From positions 2,564,961 to 2,606,160 of the forward strand of contig NZ_KN708638.1 in assembly GCF_000805335.1 (NCBI RefSeq): a DNA stretch of 41,200 nucleotides. Direction: 5' to 3'. The DNA is from Streptomyces sp. CT34. Lineage in GTDB: Bacteria > Actinomycetota > Actinomycetes > Streptomycetales > Streptomycetaceae. The notes below the pieces were generated by a model. That model was given only the letters and a program-made list of their open reading frames with translations. It had not been told where the DNA came from and did no database searches. This document shows positions 1-7,560 of this stretch, one piece after another; positions within the stretch are counted from its first letter, which is position 1; every line of letters begins with the position of its first letter. The position numbers were made by a program, and so were the translations under genes.

Positions 1-93
1 AGCCCCCAACAGCAAAAGCCGATTCACGAAGAGCCCGCTAGCCGAGCCAGCAGGCCGGAGGGCACGGCGCGCGGCCAACTGCCGGGCCGGCGA

Positions 94-136
94 GCCGAAG
101 AGAAGGCCGAAGAGAGAAGTGAAGGCCGAAGAGAAG
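94..136. repeat. 12-base direct repeat, three imperfect copies
   Basis: The unit GCCGAAGAGAAG appears three times in imperfect tandem just before the first gene; the middle copy is lengthened by a few bases. The last copy runs into the purine-rich ribosome binding site (GAAGGGAG) of the gene that starts at 148. Nothing else is recognisable in bases 1-147. Confidence 0.75.
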
Positions 137-147
137 GGAGTACAGCG

Positions 148-1506
148 ATGCTCTGGTGGGGCGTGGCATCCGCGCTGCTCGCCAACGTCCTGTACAGCAC
201 GGGCTTCGTGTTGGAGAAGCGCGCCCTGTCCGGGCTGCCCGCGCTCAGCACCCACCGTCCCGCCCTGGTCGTCCGCCACCTCCTCAGCAGCCCGCTGTGG
301 ATCGTCGGCTCACTCGCCCTCGCCGCCGGTTTCGCCGCCCAACTCGCCGTCTACCGCACCCTCCCCATAGCCGCCGCACAGGGCATCTTCGTCTCGGGCC
401 TGGTCCTCCTGCTGCTCCTGTCCTCGGTCGTGCTGGGCGAGCGGACCAGCGGCCGGGAGCGGCAGAGCATCGTGGCGATCCTCGTCGCGCTGGTGATGGT
501 CGTCGCGTCCTTACAGGGCCACGACGCCCAGGCCATCGCCCGTACCGCACCGCCCGCGACACTGCTCGCCATAGCCGTGCCGTCGCTCGGCGCGGGGCTG
601 TTGCTGTACCGCTCCGCCGAGCGCCGGGCACGGCGCCGCCACCGCCTGCCGACCACGGGCGTCCCGTACGGGGTGGCGGTCGGGCTGCTCTACGGGGTCA
701 GCTCGCTCGCCATCAAGGGTGTGTCCGGGCTGCTCGGCGCCCACGACATCCCTGCCGCGGTCGGGGCGCTCTTCCGGTCGCCGTATCCGTATCTGCTCCT
801 CTTCACCGGAGCCACGGGGCTGGTTCTGTCGCAGACGGCCCTGCAGCGCTGCCGGGCCTCGGTCATCGTCCCCGTCTGCTCCACCGTGACCTGCGTCTTC
901 ACCGTTGCCTGCGGCACGGTCACCTTCGGCGAGCCGCTGCCCGCCAACCCCGTACGGCTGGCATTGCGGCTGGGCGGCACCGTCGTGGCGTTGTCCGTCC
1001 TCCTGGCGCTGCCCCGTCACGACAGCCACGACCGTTGCGAAAGCCACCACCGTCACGAAAGCCATGACCATCACGAAAGCCATGACCGTCACGCCAGTCA
1101 CGACTACCACGACATTCATGGCAGTCACGCGAGTCGCGGCAGCCAGGGCAGTCACACGAGTCGCGGGGGCCGGGGCAGTCACGAGAGTCACGGGAGCCAG
1201 GGCAGTCATCACGTCGGTGCCTCGGCGGGGCAGGGCGGCGACATGTCGACGAGTCTGAGCAGCGACGTCTCGACGGGGCGCGACGCCGGCACGTCGACCA
1301 CTTCTGCCGCCCCACCGGGCGACTTTGCCGCCCCGCCCACCGCCGCTGCCGCGCCGCGCGCCTCGCCCGCGTGCCCGCGCCGTTCGGCCTCCTCCCCGTG
1401 CGCCTCGGACGCACCGGGGGTCGGCGGGCGGTCGTACGAGGCGACATCCCGCCACACCGCACAGTCCGCCGCCAAGTCAACGGAGTTGAGCCATGAAGCG
1501 CGATGA
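148..1506 (+). CDS. DMT/EamA-like integral membrane protein with His-rich tail
   Basis: Residues 1 to about 290 form a run of hydrophobic segments (about nine or ten helices) with the two-halves look of drug/metabolite transporters; an early KRAL follows the first helix and RHLLSSPLWIVGS leads into a later one. From about residue 290 the protein becomes a 160-residue hydrophilic tail, first a hexapeptide repeat of the type xHxSHD, then Ser/Gly/Ala-rich sequence. The tail is presumably cytoplasmic or periplasmic and could bind divalent metal through its many histidines, but this is inferred from composition only. The ATG at 148 has GGGAG about 9 bases upstream. The 3' end overlaps the next start by 14 bases, so this is the first gene of a four-gene operon. 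Substrate unknown. Confidence 0.8.
   Translation: MLWWGVASALLANVLYSTGFVLEKRALSGLPALSTHRPALVVRHLLSSPLWIVGSLALAAGFAAQLAVYRTLPIAAAQGIFVSGLVLLLLLSSVVLGERTSGRERQSIVAILVALVMVVASLQGHDAQAIARTAPPATLLAIAVPSLGAGLLLYRSAERRARRRHRLPTTGVPYGVAVGLLYGVSSLAIKGVSGLLGAHDIPAAVGALFRSPYPYLLLFTGATGLVLSQTALQRCRASVIVPVCSTVTCVFTVACGTVTFGEPLPANPVRLALRLGGTVVALSVLLALPRHDSHDRCESHHRHESHDHHESHDRHASHDYHDIHGSHASRGSQGSHTSRGGRGSHESHGSQGSHHVGASAGQGGDMSTSLSSDVSTGRDAGTSTTSAAPPGDFAAPPTAAAAPRASPACPRRSASSPCASDAPGVGGRSYEATSRHTAQSAAKSTELSHEAR
1018..1215 (+). repeat. 18-base in-frame tandem repeat encoding His-rich hexapeptides
   Basis: An 18-base unit of the type CGTCACGAAAGCCATGAC repeats with increasing divergence, giving RHESHD, HHESHD, RHASHD and YHDIHG, then decaying into SHASRG and SQGSH blocks. 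Because the period is six codons the frame is preserved, so copy number can change without breaking the gene. Confidence 0.8.
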
Positions 1507-2041
1507 CCCACTGCTGAGGATTCTTGCCTGCCCGATCGACAAGGGGCCGCTCTGCCTGCTCGCGTCGGATGACGCCCTCTACAACCCGCGGCTGCGGCGC
1601 CGTTACCCGATCCTCGACGGCATCCCGCAACTCCTGCCGTCTTCGGGCATGCAGGTCACCGATGAAGAACATGAGCGCGTGCTGCGGCAGATCGCGGAGG
1701 AGGATGCCGACGACGGGGAAGGTACCGGCAAGGGGGCGAGCGTCGGTTCGGGGGAGGACGCCGGTGACGGGGAGGGCAGCAGCTTGGGCGAGCGGAGCGC
1801 GGCTTATGGGGGTGACGCGGGCTCCGGAGGGGGCGTGGACTGCGAGGGGGGCGTGGGCTCCGATGGGGAAGCTGGGGCTCGTGCCGGCAATGAGTCCTCT
1901 GGTGACCCCGCCGGCCCTGATCACGCCCATACCCGCACCCACACCCATACCCGTACCCACGCCATATTGCCGGGGGCCTCCCCTGAGGCCGGGGCCTCTG
2001 CTGGGGCCTGCGGCTCTGTGGACTCGGAGGCGGCGTCGTGA
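1493..2041 (+). CDS. Trm112/YcaR-like protein with low-complexity C-terminal extension
   Basis: Residues 5-55 match the Trm112/UPF0434 fold in its actinobacterial form: ILACPIDKGPL, then LYNPRLRRRYPILDGIPQLL. Trm112 proteins activate and stabilise partner methyltransferases. The classical four-cysteine zinc site is absent, as in other relatives with the YNPRLRRRY core. From about residue 60 the protein is an acidic, Gly-rich and finally His/Thr-rich tail (HTRTHTHTRTHA) of about 120 residues, far longer than the usual 55-70 residue family length. The ATG lies inside the upstream gene with GGAG before it. The stop codon is in the GTGA overlap with the following methyltransferase gene, so the two are translationally coupled and may form an activator-enzyme pair (inference). 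Confidence 0.75.
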   Translation: MKRDDPLLRILACPIDKGPLCLLASDDALYNPRLRRRYPILDGIPQLLPSSGMQVTDEEHERVLRQIAEEDADDGEGTGKGASVGSGEDAGDGEGSSLGERSAAYGGDAGSGGGVDCEGGVGSDGEAGARAGNESSGDPAGPDHAHTRTHTHTRTHAILPGASPEAGASAGACGSVDSEAAS

Positions 2042-2877
2042 CGTTGGCGGCGTGGTTGGGGCCGCGGTTGCCGGGGCGGTGGGTGGCTGCGGTGGCGGCC
2101 GGGCTCTATCCGCGGTTCGAACCCGAGCTGGGGCGGCTCGCGGACTTCTGTCCGGCGGGCGGGACGGCCGTGGACGTCGGCGGGTGGTACGGCCCGTGGA
2201 CCCGGCGCCTGGCGCGGCGCGCGGACCACGTCGTCACCATCGAGCCGGTCCCCCACCTGGCCCGGTTGATCGCCTCCGTCACGCCGTGCCATGTCGACGT
2301 GGTCTCCGCGGCGGCCACGGATCGCACCGGTTGCGCCACGCTCTGGCTGCCCCCGGACGGCCGTGGCGACCGCGGGGTCTCCTCGCTCGTACGCCGTGAG
2401 GTGCACACCACGGCCCTGGACGTCCCCTGCCTGCCCCTGGACGCGCTGAAGTTGTCGGCGGTCACCCTCATCAAGATCGATGTGGACGGCGGCGAACTGG
2501 CGGTCCTGCGCGGTGCGGCGCACACCATCGAGCGTGAACTACCCGCACTGTTCGTCGAGTTGGAGACCCGGATTCAGCCGCTCGCGCCCGTACTGGAGTG
2601 GACGGCCGCGCGCGGGTATCGCGGCTGGGTCCTGCCGCGTGACCGCTGGCTGCCGCTGGCCGACTTCGATCTGTCCGCCCATCAGTCCCGCACCTCCCAT
2701 GTCGCCGAACACGGCCTGCTGAGGCGCTCCCTCGCCCCGCACCGCCGCTATGTCAATTCCGTGCTCTTCCTCCCCGACGGCGCCCGCCCCGGATCCGCCG
2801 CCTCCGCGCCGGCCGCCGCCTCCACCGCCTCCACGGCGTCCGTCCGCGACCATGTCCATCATGAACCCCGCCACTGA
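2038..2877 (+). CDS. FkbM-family SAM-dependent methyltransferase
   Basis: This 279-residue protein has a class I methyltransferase core: [14 protein letters not shown] is the SAM-binding motif I (about residues 41-54), VVTIEPVP ends strand 2, and [16 protein letters not shown] is the FkbM hallmark around residues 142-157. FkbM enzymes usually methylate hydroxyl groups of sugars, polyketides or lipids. The GTG start sits in a 4-base GTGA overlap with the Trm112-like gene. The C-terminus is a Pro/Ala/Ser/Thr-rich tail after VLFLPDG, and it overlaps the next gene by 26 bases. The substrate cannot be read from the sequence; the neighbouring membrane protein suggests an envelope-related role, weakly. 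Confidence 0.8.
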   Translation: MTLAAWLGPRLPGRWVAAVAAGLYPRFEPELGRLADFCPAGGTAVDVGGWYGPWTRRLARRADHVVTIEPVPHLARLIASVTPCHVDVVSAAATDRTGCATLWLPPDGRGDRGVSSLVRREVHTTALDVPCLPLDALKLSAVTLIKIDVDGGELAVLRGAAHTIERELPALFVELETRIQPLAPVLEWTAARGYRGWVLPRDRWLPLADFDLSAHQSRTSHVAEHGLLRRSLAPHRRYVNSVLFLPDGARPGSAASAPAAASTASTASVRDHVHHEPRH

Positions 2878-3472
2878 CAACGACCCGCCCGCCGGCTCCG
2901 GCGCCCCCTCCGACCTGCCGGGCCCCCTCGCCTTCCAGCTCGTACTGCTGCGCCGGATGGCCGACCACCAGCCCGGTCTCGTCGAGGACGCACTCCGCGA
3001 ACTGGGGGTCTCCCGGGCCGAGATGCGGGAGGCCAACCGTCGCTGGCAGGCCCGGATGCACGCCCCGCGGGCGCGGGCCGGCGTCCGGCCGTACCGTGCG
3101 CTGCTCGGTACCCCCGAGACCGTCACCGGCCGCCGCATCGGCGATCTGACCTGCGAGGCGCTGACCTGGCCGGTACCCCTCTGGCCGGATCTGCGGTTCG
3201 AGGTCCTCGCCGCCCCGGGTGGCGCCGTGTGGAACGCATGGCTCGTACGGGCGCCCGGCGCAGCCGCCCCCGTGCTGCGTACGACGGCGGACCTCACTCC
3301 GTGGTCGTGCACGGTCGACGAGGTCGCCCGCGCCTTCGCGCCGGCCCGCCCCATGGAGGGCAGCGCCCCCAACCGCTGGCAGCTGGCCTGCTCCGCCCCC
3401 GGTCCGGACGGGGAACGGCACGAGATCGTCACGGAGTTCGCCTGGGGGCTGTACCAGCGGAGGGTGGATTGA
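2852..3472 (+). CDS. Conserved-looking hypothetical protein
   Basis: No family is recognised. The frame can be extended upstream, but that part is a Pro-rich shadow of the methyltransferase tail. The ATG at 2852, or the second ATG at 2861, gives a sensible protein of about 206 residues. It starts with a disordered 25-residue segment, then a short helical stretch (LAFQLVLLRRMADHQPG), an Arg-rich helix, and a mixed beta region with several Trp residues and single Cys residues. No signal peptide or membrane segment is visible. It is the last gene of the operon that begins at 148 and overlaps its predecessor by 26 bases, so co-expression with the methyltransferase is likely. Confidence 0.6.
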   Translation: MSIMNPATDNDPPAGSGAPSDLPGPLAFQLVLLRRMADHQPGLVEDALRELGVSRAEMREANRRWQARMHAPRARAGVRPYRALLGTPETVTGRRIGDLTCEALTWPVPLWPDLRFEVLAAPGGAVWNAWLVRAPGAAAPVLRTTADLTPWSCTVDEVARAFAPARPMEGSAPNRWQLACSAPGPDGERHEIVTEFAWGLYQRRVD

Positions 3473-4032
3473 GCAGAGGGTGGATTGAGGAGAGTGGGCT
3501 GACGGGGAGTGGGCTTACGGAGAGAGGACTGATGGAGCGGCCGATGTGGACGTGAGCGATTGACGCGCCATCGATGCGCGGGGGCCGGTGCGGACGCCTG
3601 TGCGGATGCCGGCGCTCACGCCGGTGTGGACGGCTCTGTCGTGGTGGTGACGTACCGTCAGGCAGCGAGCCCACCGGGGTGCAGCCGCAGACCGTGGACC
3701 GTGGACCGTGGACCAGTGAGCCGGTACGTCGGCGATGCGGTAACTCGGTGCAGTAGCTCGGTGAGTCATGGGGCCCATCCCCCTTGCTCTTTTCCTCCCC
3801 TTCCCCCCGGCCCCTTCCCCGGTCCTCTCTCCGCCCCGCCACGGCTCCGTCGCCTTCCCCCTTCACCCCTTCGCCGCGCCGTTCCCGCCCCCGTCCCCCG
3901 AGCGGACGCGCTCGACGAGCGGGGTGGGAATCGGGCCCGGAGGATGGCGCACGAGCGCTCCCGTGCGGGCGCTCGCGTCCAGTACCGGCCCACCGGGGAC
4001 GGCCAGACCGGCCCATCGGGGAGGAATCCACC
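3473..4032. other. 560-base non-coding region before mbl with short repeats
   Basis: No convincing gene is seen. Right after the stop at 3472 comes a degenerate 15-16 base tandem array (GGGTGGATTGAGCAGA-like units) to about 3541. Three perfect copies of the 7-mer ACCGTGG lie at 3691-3711. A pyrimidine-rich stretch at about 3780-3900 precedes the Mbl gene. A promoter for mbl should lie here, but no hexamer pair stands out. Confidence 0.6.
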
Positions 4033-5064
4033 ATGACCATCTGCCTCGCCCAGCTGCGGCGCTGCTCGGCCGCCGTCGACCTCGGTGCCGCCCGGACCAG
4101 GGTGTACGTCAAGAACCAGGGGCTGGTCGTCGACGAACCGACGGTCGCCGCGGTCAACACCCGTACCGGCTCGCTACTGGCCGTCGGCGCCCAGGCCGAG
4201 GTGATGGACGGCCGCACCCCCGATTACATCCGCGTCGTCCGGCCGGTCTCCAACGGGACGGTGGTGGACATCGACATGGCGCAGCGGCTGCTGCGGCACC
4301 TGGTGGGCGACAAGCTGCGCAAGACGTGGCGGCGCCGGCCGAGCATGCGGGCCGCGGTCTGCCTGCCGTACGGCAGTGAGCCGCTGGCCCAGCGGGCGGC
4401 GGTGGAGACCCTCACCGGGCTGGGTGCGCGGCGGGTCGAACTGGTCGACACGCTGGTCGCCGCCGCCGTCGGCTGCGGGCTGCCGGTGGAGCAGCCGGAG
4501 GCGACGATGATCGTGGTGTGCGGCGCGGGCACCACCCAGGTCGCGGTGCTCTCCCTCGGCTCCATCGTGGCCGCCGAGACCGTCCCCGTGGGCGGCAATG
4601 CCATCGATCACGCGGTCATCCAGCATCTGCGGCTGCACCACGAGCTGATGCTGCCCGGCCAGTCGGTGCGCCCGCTGCATCTGATGTTCGCCGGGGAAGG
4701 CGAGCTGACGCCGGGCACCACCGAGGTGCACGGGCGGGATGTGGTGAGCGGACTGGCGCGCTCGGTGCATGTCGACACCGAGCGGGTACGGCGCGCGATC
4801 ATCACGCCGCTGACCGCGATCCTCGACGGTATCGGGGCGGTGCTGCGGCGCTGCCCGCCGGACCTCGTGGCCGACCTCGGGGAGCGCGGCATCATGCTGG
4901 CGGGCGGCAGCGCGCTGATCCCGGGCCTGGAGCCGATGATCCACGAGGCGACGACGATGCCGGTGCATATCGCGGACCGGCCCGGCACCTGCGCGGTCCA
5001 GGGACTGGGCGCCATGATCGAGGGCAAGGTGCAGCCCCTGCACCTCGATCCGATGGCTCCGTAG
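4033..5064 (+). CDS. mbl: Mbl/MreB-like actin-family protein with altered ATPase motifs
   Basis: The 343-residue protein aligns by eye with MreB along its whole length. It has phosphate-1 loop VDLGAARTRVYV (residues 15-26), DEPTVAAVNT, the phosphate-2 region MIVVCGAGTTQVAVLS (159-174), the adenosine motif LAGGSALIPGLEPMI, and a short C-terminus. MreB proteins form membrane-associated filaments that guide peptidoglycan synthesis; in Streptomyces MreB and Mbl act in spore-wall assembly. Two normally conserved acidic positions are changed. The EEP segment before phosphate-2 reads VDTL here (138-141), and the Asp of DIGGGTTEV is Val162. ATP hydrolysis may therefore be weak or lost. The ATG has GGGGAGGAA about 5 bases upstream; longer starts run through non-coding pyrimidine-rich DNA. 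Convergent with the phosphatase gene. Confidence 0.85.
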   Translation: MTICLAQLRRCSAAVDLGAARTRVYVKNQGLVVDEPTVAAVNTRTGSLLAVGAQAEVMDGRTPDYIRVVRPVSNGTVVDIDMAQRLLRHLVGDKLRKTWRRRPSMRAAVCLPYGSEPLAQRAAVETLTGLGARRVELVDTLVAAAVGCGLPVEQPEATMIVVCGAGTTQVAVLSLGSIVAAETVPVGGNAIDHAVIQHLRLHHELMLPGQSVRPLHLMFAGEGELTPGTTEVHGRDVVSGLARSVHVDTERVRRAIITPLTAILDGIGAVLRRCPPDLVADLGERGIMLAGGSALIPGLEPMIHEATTMPVHIADRPGTCAVQGLGAMIEGKVQPLHLDPMAP

Positions 5065-5266
5065 CGTCGTGGCCCCATGGCGCGGAAGGTCCGCGGGGCT
5101 CCGTAGGTCCGTAGCGCCGTAAAGCGGTAGGTCCGCGGCTCCGTGGCCCCGTAGAGCCGCGGGTTCGTGGCCCTGTGGCTCCGTCAGAGGCTCCGTCGTA
5201 GGGAGCCCGACGGGCCGTCTGTCCGAGCCGGGCGGGCGGCGGGCGGCGGGTCGGCGGGCGTCCCGG
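5065..5266. repeat. Degenerate GGCTCCGTA-type repeats between convergent genes
   Basis: Between the convergent mbl and phosphatase genes the DNA consists of imperfect copies of short units such as GGCTCCGTAG, GTCCGTAGC and GGCCCCGTAG. No clean hairpin terminator and no gene is seen. Confidence 0.55.
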
Positions 5267-5863
5267 TCACAGGCTCCGGGCGTTCCAGGCGATCACCGCG
5301 GGGCGGTCGTGTTCGGTGCCCAGGACGCCGACCGCGCCGGTGCCGAACGTGAACAGTCCGCCCGCCGCGGCCGGCAGGCCGAGGCGGCGGGCGGGCAGGA
5401 CGCGCAGGAAGTGCGCATGCGCCACCAGGGCCACATCGCCCTCTTCGGTGTCCAGATGGGGTGCGATGCGGGCCAGTACGCGGTCGGCGCGCGCACCCAC
5501 CTCCTCGGGTGTCTCCCCCGGGTGGCCGGCGGGGCCGGCGGCGACGCCGTCGGTGAACAGGTACCAGCCGGGTCTGCTGCGGTGGATCTCGGCGGTGGTG
5601 ATGCCCTCGTCGCCGCCGTAGTCCCATTCCCGCAGGTCGTCGAGGATCTGCGGCGACGGGAGTCCGGCGAGTTCGGCGGTGCGCAGCGCGCGGGCCATCG
5701 GACTGGCGTAGACGTGCCCGATCTTCCGGCCGGACAGCACCGGCCGCAGCGCGCGGGCCTGCTCCTCACCGTCGGCGGTGAGCGGGAGGTCGGTCCAGCT
5801 GGTGTGCCGGCCGTCCCGGCTCCACTCGGTCTCGCCGTGCCGGATCAGCAGCAGCTCGCTCAC
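5267..5863 (-). CDS. Histidine phosphatase (phosphoglycerate mutase-like)
   Basis: The 198-residue protein starts VSELLLIRHGETEWS, with the RHG catalytic motif at about residues 8-10. It also has the second family regions: YASPMARALRTAEL, LREWDYGGDEG and VALVAHAHFLRVL, the last carrying the second catalytic His. The enzyme would transfer phosphate to the RHG histidine and hydrolyse a small phosphorylated substrate; the substrate is not predictable. The GTG at 5863 overlaps the thioredoxin stop by four bases (GTGA), so translation is coupled. Longer frames upstream only shadow the thioredoxin gene. Expression probably follows the sigma-R-like promoter upstream of thioredoxin. Confidence 0.88.
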   Translation of the reverse strand: MSELLLIRHGETEWSRDGRHTSWTDLPLTADGEEQARALRPVLSGRKIGHVYASPMARALRTAELAGLPSPQILDDLREWDYGGDEGITTAEIHRSRPGWYLFTDGVAAGPAGHPGETPEEVGARADRVLARIAPHLDTEEGDVALVAHAHFLRVLPARRLGLPAAAGGLFTFGTGAVGVLGTEHDRPAVIAWNARSL

Positions 5864-6261
5864 TCGGCCTGCGCCTGCTCTCCCTGCTGGGCCGCCTCCT
5901 GGGCCTGGGCTTCGGCGACCGACGCCCGGACCTCGTCCATGTCGAGTCCGCGGGCCTGGCCGATGACGTCCTCCAGGGCGGATTCCGGCAGCGCGCCGGG
6001 CTGGGCGAACACCGCGATGTTGTCCCGGACGATCATCAGGGTCGGGATGGACTGGATCTCGAAGGCGGCGGCCAGCTCGGGCTCCGCTTCGGTGTTGACC
6101 TTGGCGAAGACCAGGTCGTCGTGCTTCTCGGACGACTTCTCGAAGATCGGACCGAACCGCTTGCAGGGCCCGCACCACTCGGCCCAGAAGTCGATCAGGA
6201 CGAAACCGTTTCCGGAGACGATCTCGTCGAAGTTGTCCTTGGTGAGCTCCACGGTGCTCAT
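5860..6261 (-). CDS. Thioredoxin with C-terminal extension
   Basis: This is a thioredoxin fold protein of 133 residues with active site WAEWCGPCK (Cys30 and Cys33) and cis-Pro in IQSIPTLMIV. It reduces disulfides in cytoplasmic proteins using electrons from thioredoxin reductase. The domain ends near residue 110 and is followed by an Ala/Gln/Glu-rich tail (EAQAQEAAQQGEQAQAE), which is unusual for the 105-110 residue family. The ATG at 6261 has GGGAAG upstream. A close match to a sigma-R promoter lies about 75 bases upstream, so induction by thiol-oxidative stress is expected. Which thioredoxin paralogue this is cannot be decided here. Confidence 0.95.
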   Translation of the reverse strand: MSTVELTKDNFDEIVSGNGFVLIDFWAEWCGPCKRFGPIFEKSSEKHDDLVFAKVNTEAEPELAAAFEIQSIPTLMIVRDNIAVFAQPGALPESALEDVIGQARGLDMDEVRASVAEAQAQEAAQQGEQAQAE

Positions 6262-6338
6262 ACGCGCTTCCCTGCTTCCGGTCTGCTGACGATGTCCGGG
6301 TCGGTGTCCCGTTGGTCCGGTCGGTGTCCGGTATCCGT

Positions 6339-6364
6339 AACGGGGTCACCCCGCACCGTATTCC
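6339..6364 (-). promoter_or_regulatory. Sigma-R-type promoter of the thioredoxin operon
   Basis: On the minus strand GGAAT (6364-6360) is followed by exactly 18 bases and then GTT (6341-6339). This is the SigR recognition pattern known from Streptomyces (GGAAT, 18-19 bases, GTT). Transcription would start near 6333, giving a leader of about 70 bases. Thioredoxin genes are classic SigR targets, so sequence and context agree. Confidence 0.75.
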
Positions 6365-6548
6365 GTACACCGGACCGTCCGGCTCCCCTGCCCACCCCAG
6401 CCGCTCCTAGACATCCCGCCCCCGGAGAATCGCCCTGCCGCCGTGTGGTGTGTCGCACGGCGCCCTGAGAGCAGCGCACGCCCCACCCGGGTGCGGCCCC
6501 GGGCCCTACGATGGACAGGGGGCCTGCCCGGAAGGAGGCGGCGGCCCA

Positions 6549-7340
6549 ATGGAGACGCGCGTCGATGAGATCGCCGACGGCATCTACCGGATCTCCACCT
6601 ATGTTCCCGAGGTGGCCGCACCGGCGGGGTTCACGTTCAACCAGTTCCTCATCGACGCGGAGCAGCCGCTGCTCTTCCATACGGGCATGCGGCAGCTGTT
6701 CCCGCTGGTCTCGGAGGCCGTGGGCCGGGTCGTACCGCTGGACCAGCTGCGCTGGCTGGCCTTCGGGCATGTGGAGGCCGACGAGTGCGGGGCGATGAAC
6801 GAGTTCCTGGCGGCGGCCCCGCATGCCGAGGTGGCGCACGGTCTCCAGGGGTGTCTGGTCTCGCTCAACGATCTGGCCGACCGGCCGCCGCGCCCGATGG
6901 CGCACGGTGAAACGCTTGACCTGGGCGGCAAGGAGGTGCTGCGGCGCCGGGTGATGCACCTCAACACCCCGCATGTGCCGCACAATTGGGAGGCGCGGGT
7001 GCTGTTCGAGGAGACCACCGGCACGCTGCTGTGCGGGGATCTCTTCACCCACCTCGGCGACGGCCCGCCGATCACCGACCACGACCTGGTCGGGCCCGCG
7101 CTCGACGCGGAGGAGCTGTTCCGTCAGACGTCGTGCCTGACGGCGGCGGTGGCGACGATGCGGTCGCTGGCCCAACTGTCGCCGAGGACGCTGGCCGTGA
7201 TGCACGGGTCGTCGTACTACGGGGACGGTGCCGCGGCGCTGCGCGAGCTGGCCGACGGCTTCGAGGACCGGTTCAGTCCGGAGATCTCCTTCGCCGGCCG
7301 GCCGAGCGCCCTCGCCGGCCAGGACGCCCCGCAGGGATGA
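6549..7340 (+). CDS. MBL-fold protein of the oxygen-binding di-iron (flavodiiron-like) type
   Basis: The protein (263 residues) has the metal-binding pattern of the flavodiiron/ODP subgroup of metallo-beta-lactamase folds: GHVEADECG (H-x-E-x-D), TPHVPHNW, LLCGDLF and VMHGSSYYGD. These proteins bind two irons and reduce or sense O2 or NO. The flavodoxin domain of full flavodiiron enzymes is missing, so a separate redox partner would be needed, or the protein acts as a sensor. The chosen ATG has GGAAGGAGG about ten bases upstream; the longer reading frame lacks any site. It is transcribed divergently from the thioredoxin operon across 287 bases; TACGAT at 6507-6512 could be its -10. Confidence 0.8.
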   Translation: METRVDEIADGIYRISTYVPEVAAPAGFTFNQFLIDAEQPLLFHTGMRQLFPLVSEAVGRVVPLDQLRWLAFGHVEADECGAMNEFLAAAPHAEVAHGLQGCLVSLNDLADRPPRPMAHGETLDLGGKEVLRRRVMHLNTPHVPHNWEARVLFEETTGTLLCGDLFTHLGDGPPITDHDLVGPALDAEELFRQTSCLTAAVATMRSLAQLSPRTLAVMHGSSYYGDGAAALRELADGFEDRFSPEISFAGRPSALAGQDAPQG

Positions 7341-7386
7341 CCACGACGACCGCGGGGATGACGGCAGGGGCATCGCAGGGCCGACC

Positions 7387-7477
7387 CGGCGGGACGGCCC
7401 GACAGGACGGCCCGACAGGACAGCCTGGCGGGACAGCATGGCGGGACAGCGCGGTGGGACGGCACGGTGGGGATGTC
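7387..7477. repeat. 13-base tandem repeat, seven imperfect copies
   Basis: Consecutive 13-base units beginning CGGCGGGACGGCC, CGACAGGACGGCC, CGACAGGACAGCC, TGGCGGGACAGCA, TGGCGGGACAGCG and CGGTGGGACGGCA, then a decayed copy, fill the space between the MBL-fold gene and the glycosyltransferase gene. No spacers, so not CRISPR. Confidence 0.85.
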
Positions 7478-7560
7478 GTCGGGCCTGCGTCGTGGCGCTC
7501 AGCGGTCCGTGACGGCGGTTAGCATCGCTGGAGAGACCGCCAAGGACGGAGTGTTCATCT

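Noticed and set aside
511..1455. Long minus-strand reading frame of about 314 codons
   Set aside because: It is opposite the membrane protein gene, rich in Arg/Gly/Ala, and follows from the GC-biased third positions of the real gene; no ribosome site or family match.
7387..7477. Possible CRISPR array
   Set aside because: The 13-base units are directly adjacent with no spacers and no cas genes are present anywhere in the window; the same holds for all other arrays.
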